This document shows positions 60,471 to 64,000 of a DNA stretch of 64,000 bases, in pieces. Position 1 is the stretch's first letter, and every line of letters starts with the position of its first letter. This stretch comes from Lepeophtheirus salmonis. Its lineage: Eukaryota; Arthropoda; Copepoda; Siphonostomatoida; Caligidae. Under the pieces are notes generated by a model. That model did no database searches. It saw only the letters and a program-made list of their open reading frames with translations, and was not told the origin of the DNA. The position numbers and the translations under genes were made by a program. The DNA lies in contig NC_052135.2 of the NCBI RefSeq assembly GCF_016086655.4, positions 19,434,363-19,498,362 on the forward strand, written 5' to 3'.

Positions 60471-63400
60471 AAATTTATTTCAGTATTTATTAATCTTATT
60501 GTACAAACTAAAAAGTACTCGGCGAACAAAAAATTATTGAGGAGATGTTAGAACAACAACAATTCCAGAAAGAATGAATAAATAAGAAAAAATGGAAATT
60601 ATACCAAATGTTTTCCTTAACTAATCTCAAACAATAATTTATTTTACCAAACATCCCAGGTTTAGTTATGAAACTCCTGTGTGGGAACAGGAGTTAGCCA
60701 CTTAGTGCAGTGACATACATACAACAGCTGATTGTTAGACCATGTTTGACAGTATTTTATTTTGCATAGATCACTATAATATAAAGATAAATAGCTTAGC
60801 ATTGTTGCCACGCTTGCAATTCTAATTGACCGGATTTTATCTTCACAATACTCTAAATAAAAATCTGAGATGAAGAGCTAGGTATAATGATGAACACTTA
60901 CTCCATTATCACAATATAAGTGAATTTAAATCACATCCCTTGTGATCAAGACCATCAATAGTTTACAATCTCCATAAAAATGAAAATCTTGAAAAAAAAT
61001 TAATGAGAAAATAGAAGTAAAAAATTTTTTTTGGAAATTTTTCAAAAAAATCACCTCCCTCCCCTCCAAATATAATCCTGCAGACGCCCCTGTAATTAAC
61101 CCCTTGTCTAGGCTCTATCTTATTTATTATATAACACTACTCATAGTGATATCTCCCAAACCAATAACAACACACTATAAAAGGACGGTTCTCTGTCATG
61201 AAATAAGTGAGAAATGATAGCTATATAGTACTAATGGCAAGAAAATAGTAAATATAAACGAAAAAGATGATAATATTTAGATACGTCATGTGGTAAAAAA
61301 TTTTTTATAATAAAAATGCCATGACCACACAGCTGTCTCAATTTATCACTAAACATAATAGATTATGGATGAGTGGGGTGCTGGATCCATGATGTTGTAA
61401 TTTGCATATGTCTCGCTCTCCTTTCTCTTCGCGCTCTACGAAATACTTATCCCTATTTATAAGTTGTAATTGGTTAACTTCCAGATAATTTACGATCTTG
61501 TTTCTTTCTCTTTTTGAAAAGCAAAGGCTACAAGACGTCTTGAAGATTGCTATGTGTGAGATCCCAAAAAAGAATGAATCTGCAAACTAACTAATATTGT
61601 ATAGAATATAAGTATAATTCTCATTAAAAATGAGGTTTAAATGCACTTTCCTTATTAATGTGTCAATGCTCTGAAATTTATTTAAATATTGCTATATATA
61701 CATACCTATATTTATACAAAATAAAGCTTGTCTTATATATCCTCAAACGAAAATATTAAATAAAACGTAAAAAATAACCTACTTTAAAACAAGAGGAAGA
61801 TTTAAGAAGTCCTGCTAAAAATATCTGGGAATATACAGTCAATAATTATTATGCTTGAAATTACGTAGAAATACTTTATCGGTAATTATAGTTTTTTGAT
61901 CACAGTCCTCAAAGAATTCAAACTGCTTTACTGCTATGTTGTGTAGGAAGTTATTTTTATAATTTATATGTAGAAAATTAGCATGGTAATATAAATAAAA
62001 ATGTACACTGTATTTTGCTGTCAGCAGTAGATTTTTTACTTCTTCCCTTATTAATTTTCTGAACGCTGATTAGTTGAATTCGAATGAGCTATTGTTAATA
62101 ATTATTCCTTTATATTCGTTGATAACAAATTATTAAATAAGGCTAACTGGTCTACTACTATCTGATTTTAACTCATTTTTTGTTTATTTTCGGAAGAAAG
62201 GTTGCAATTTACAATAAGAATAATGTTGTGTATGAGAACTATGGTACTTTATTTTGATGTAAGTTATTTTACTTATATCACAGCGTTACCTCGCTAACAT
62301 CCCATTTTTATTTGGTATAGAGCATTGTTATGTGACGTCAGTCTTGTCGATGTTGGCCATTTTGGGGACCTAAACAACCAAGTTTTATAACAATAAAACC
62401 CTTTTTTCTTTCATATTAAGGGTAGTAGTGCATTATTTTGGATGTCAAAATGGATTCAACTAATAAAAATACTTAAACCTTACTCCTTTTGAAGAATATA
62501 TCCCTCTAATGGTTAATTTAATTTTATATAACATACCCCAACATGTATTAAAAATATGTTATTACAACCTTATACAATCTTTTTTTTAACAATTGAAATA
62601 AATAGAACAGGATATTTTTATAAAATTATCCGTCTTTTCTCATCTTCATATCAATCCAAAATATTTTTTGTATAAGTCTAGCCATTAAATTTAAATACCA
62701 ATGTTTATCGTTTTGTATTCAAGTCTTGTTTTATACTTAAAGGCATTTGATGAAGTTTAATGAAGATTGATTGGAAATTTGTACATTTTATATAGTAACA
62801 ATCTCAGGTATGAGTCCCCAAGATGGTGTCTCCTTCAATTATGATAAAATTTATTATATCAATAAAAACCTTTTGTTGCTTTCAGCAATAGATTTGTATG
62901 CTTCCCCCCCAACAATGATTGATTATTGAATACTAATTCTATAGTTTGGAAGAATTGGCTAACTAGGTACTTACAGCTAATTTTGTACATTTTTTTGTAT
63001 TCATTTTTGGAATATAAAAGTTTGTAAGATTCAATAAGGGTTAATTACTTTTTAGGGGGCCTTGCATCTTTTTTTCTTCTTCTTTTTTTGCAAGTAACTA
63101 GTACTTACATATGTTTGTTCAAATGTATGTGACATTTTCATCATGTAAAAATAATATATGTATCTGTATGTATGTTAATCATAGATTTAAGTACTAAACA
63201 AAAAATTAAAAGGTTCAAATTTGAATTGCAAAAAACACAATATTTACTATATTTACATATATCTATGTATTTAGTTGCTATAACTTGTCATATTACCAAT
63301 TATATACATTGTAAATAGGTAATATAATATTAATATGGTGATTGCTGACGTCATATGTACAATATACAATATAATAATAGTTTTAAAGTAATAATACACT

Positions 63401-64000
63401 TAAATATTTGTAGCTATAGAGTATGAACATTTTCATTAGGGTGGGTTGTTTTGAAGGAGTTTGATCAACTTTTTCGAATGTTGAAAACAAAGTATCGGGA
63501 AAAGATGTTACCCAATAGATATACACTTTTAAAATGTATATTTTTTCATATAATTGATTTCCTTTATGAGGATGACTAACTTGTAATAAATACAAAATTT
63601 GATTTGATACAATTTATTTTTCAGTAAGAACGAAATTTAAGCCATTTGATTAATATTATAGGTTAAAAATACCTTACAAGTTTTTCCAGGAATCAAAACT
63701 TCTTACTATAATTGATAATAATGAAACAAATATTCTAATAATCCACAAAATATGTATAAATTAAGTTTCAACCTCTAAAATACATTCAATCTTCCTAAAT
63801 TGGGTATAGAATAGACTTTCATATTATTACAAATTTGTTAATACTCACATCATTGCTTTCTAAAATTCTGATTTTCGACTTACTCTACGTTAAGATTAGG
63901 TGAAAAGAAGTAAAATATTGCCAGCTGACATTAGAACATATGGCAAATTTATGTTAGTGAGGTAACGCCATGCCATCAGAAATGTTAAAATTTAATAATC
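60471..64000. other. AT-rich stretch, no gene seen
   Basis: No recognisable protein motif, exon chain or RNA gene. The minus frame at 63383-63595 has no known domain. A gene beyond the right edge cannot be excluded. Confidence 0.45.

Noticed and set aside
1..64000. CRISPR arrays, bacterial operons, tRNA or rRNA genes
   Set aside because: The regular repeats seen (~108-bp tandem units, microsatellites) lack spacer architecture; I recognised no cloverleaf or rRNA sequence, though a tRNA scan was not possible.

Overview
The window looks like an AT-rich arthropod nuclear genome, most likely a caligid copepod (sea louse). Evidence for a eukaryote: spliced genes with short GT-AG introns of about 50-250 bp, Metazoan-specific proteins (Rho kinase, MARCHF5, NAA50), and many decayed transposons. 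The copepod assignment is an inference from protein flavour and repeat content and was not tested.

Layout. 1-29.8 kb holds no intact host gene that I can recognise. It contains transposon relics: a DIRS-like tyrosine-recombinase retroelement at the left edge, a foldback element, a compound repeat with internal ~108 bp tandem units, hAT-like fragments, a 3.5 kb P-like (THAP) element with matching 26 bp terminal inverted repeats, and several Tc1/mariner pieces, one nested inside a repeat. 29.80-38.18 kb is a large palindrome: two ~3.4 kb arms around a 1.5 kb spacer, each carrying a head-to-head pair, NAA50 (N-terminal acetyltransferase) and MARCHF5 (mitochondrial E3 ubiquitin ligase). The two NAA50 copies encode identical proteins. 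The right MARCHF5 is intact, while the left copy has two single-base deletions in homopolymers. 38.85-43.2 kb is a degenerate Ty1/copia-type element abutting a second P-like transposase relic (43.2-45.4 kb). 47.89-52.96 kb is a complete ten-exon Rho-associated kinase (ROCK) gene on the minus strand, encoding 1,396 residues. 53-64 kb is gene-poor, with dispersed repeats and a collinear hAT-like transposase relic at 59.2-60.5 kb.

How the genes relate. NAA50 and MARCHF5 share a ~1.08 kb divergent upstream region, and the duplication copied the whole pair with its promoters, so dosage of both may be altered together. I see no functional link between this pair and ROCK. I found no convincing RNA genes, CRISPR arrays or operons. 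The most notable structure is the gene-bearing palindrome. It could be a young inverted duplication, one maintained by gene conversion, or an assembly artefact; sequence alone does not decide.
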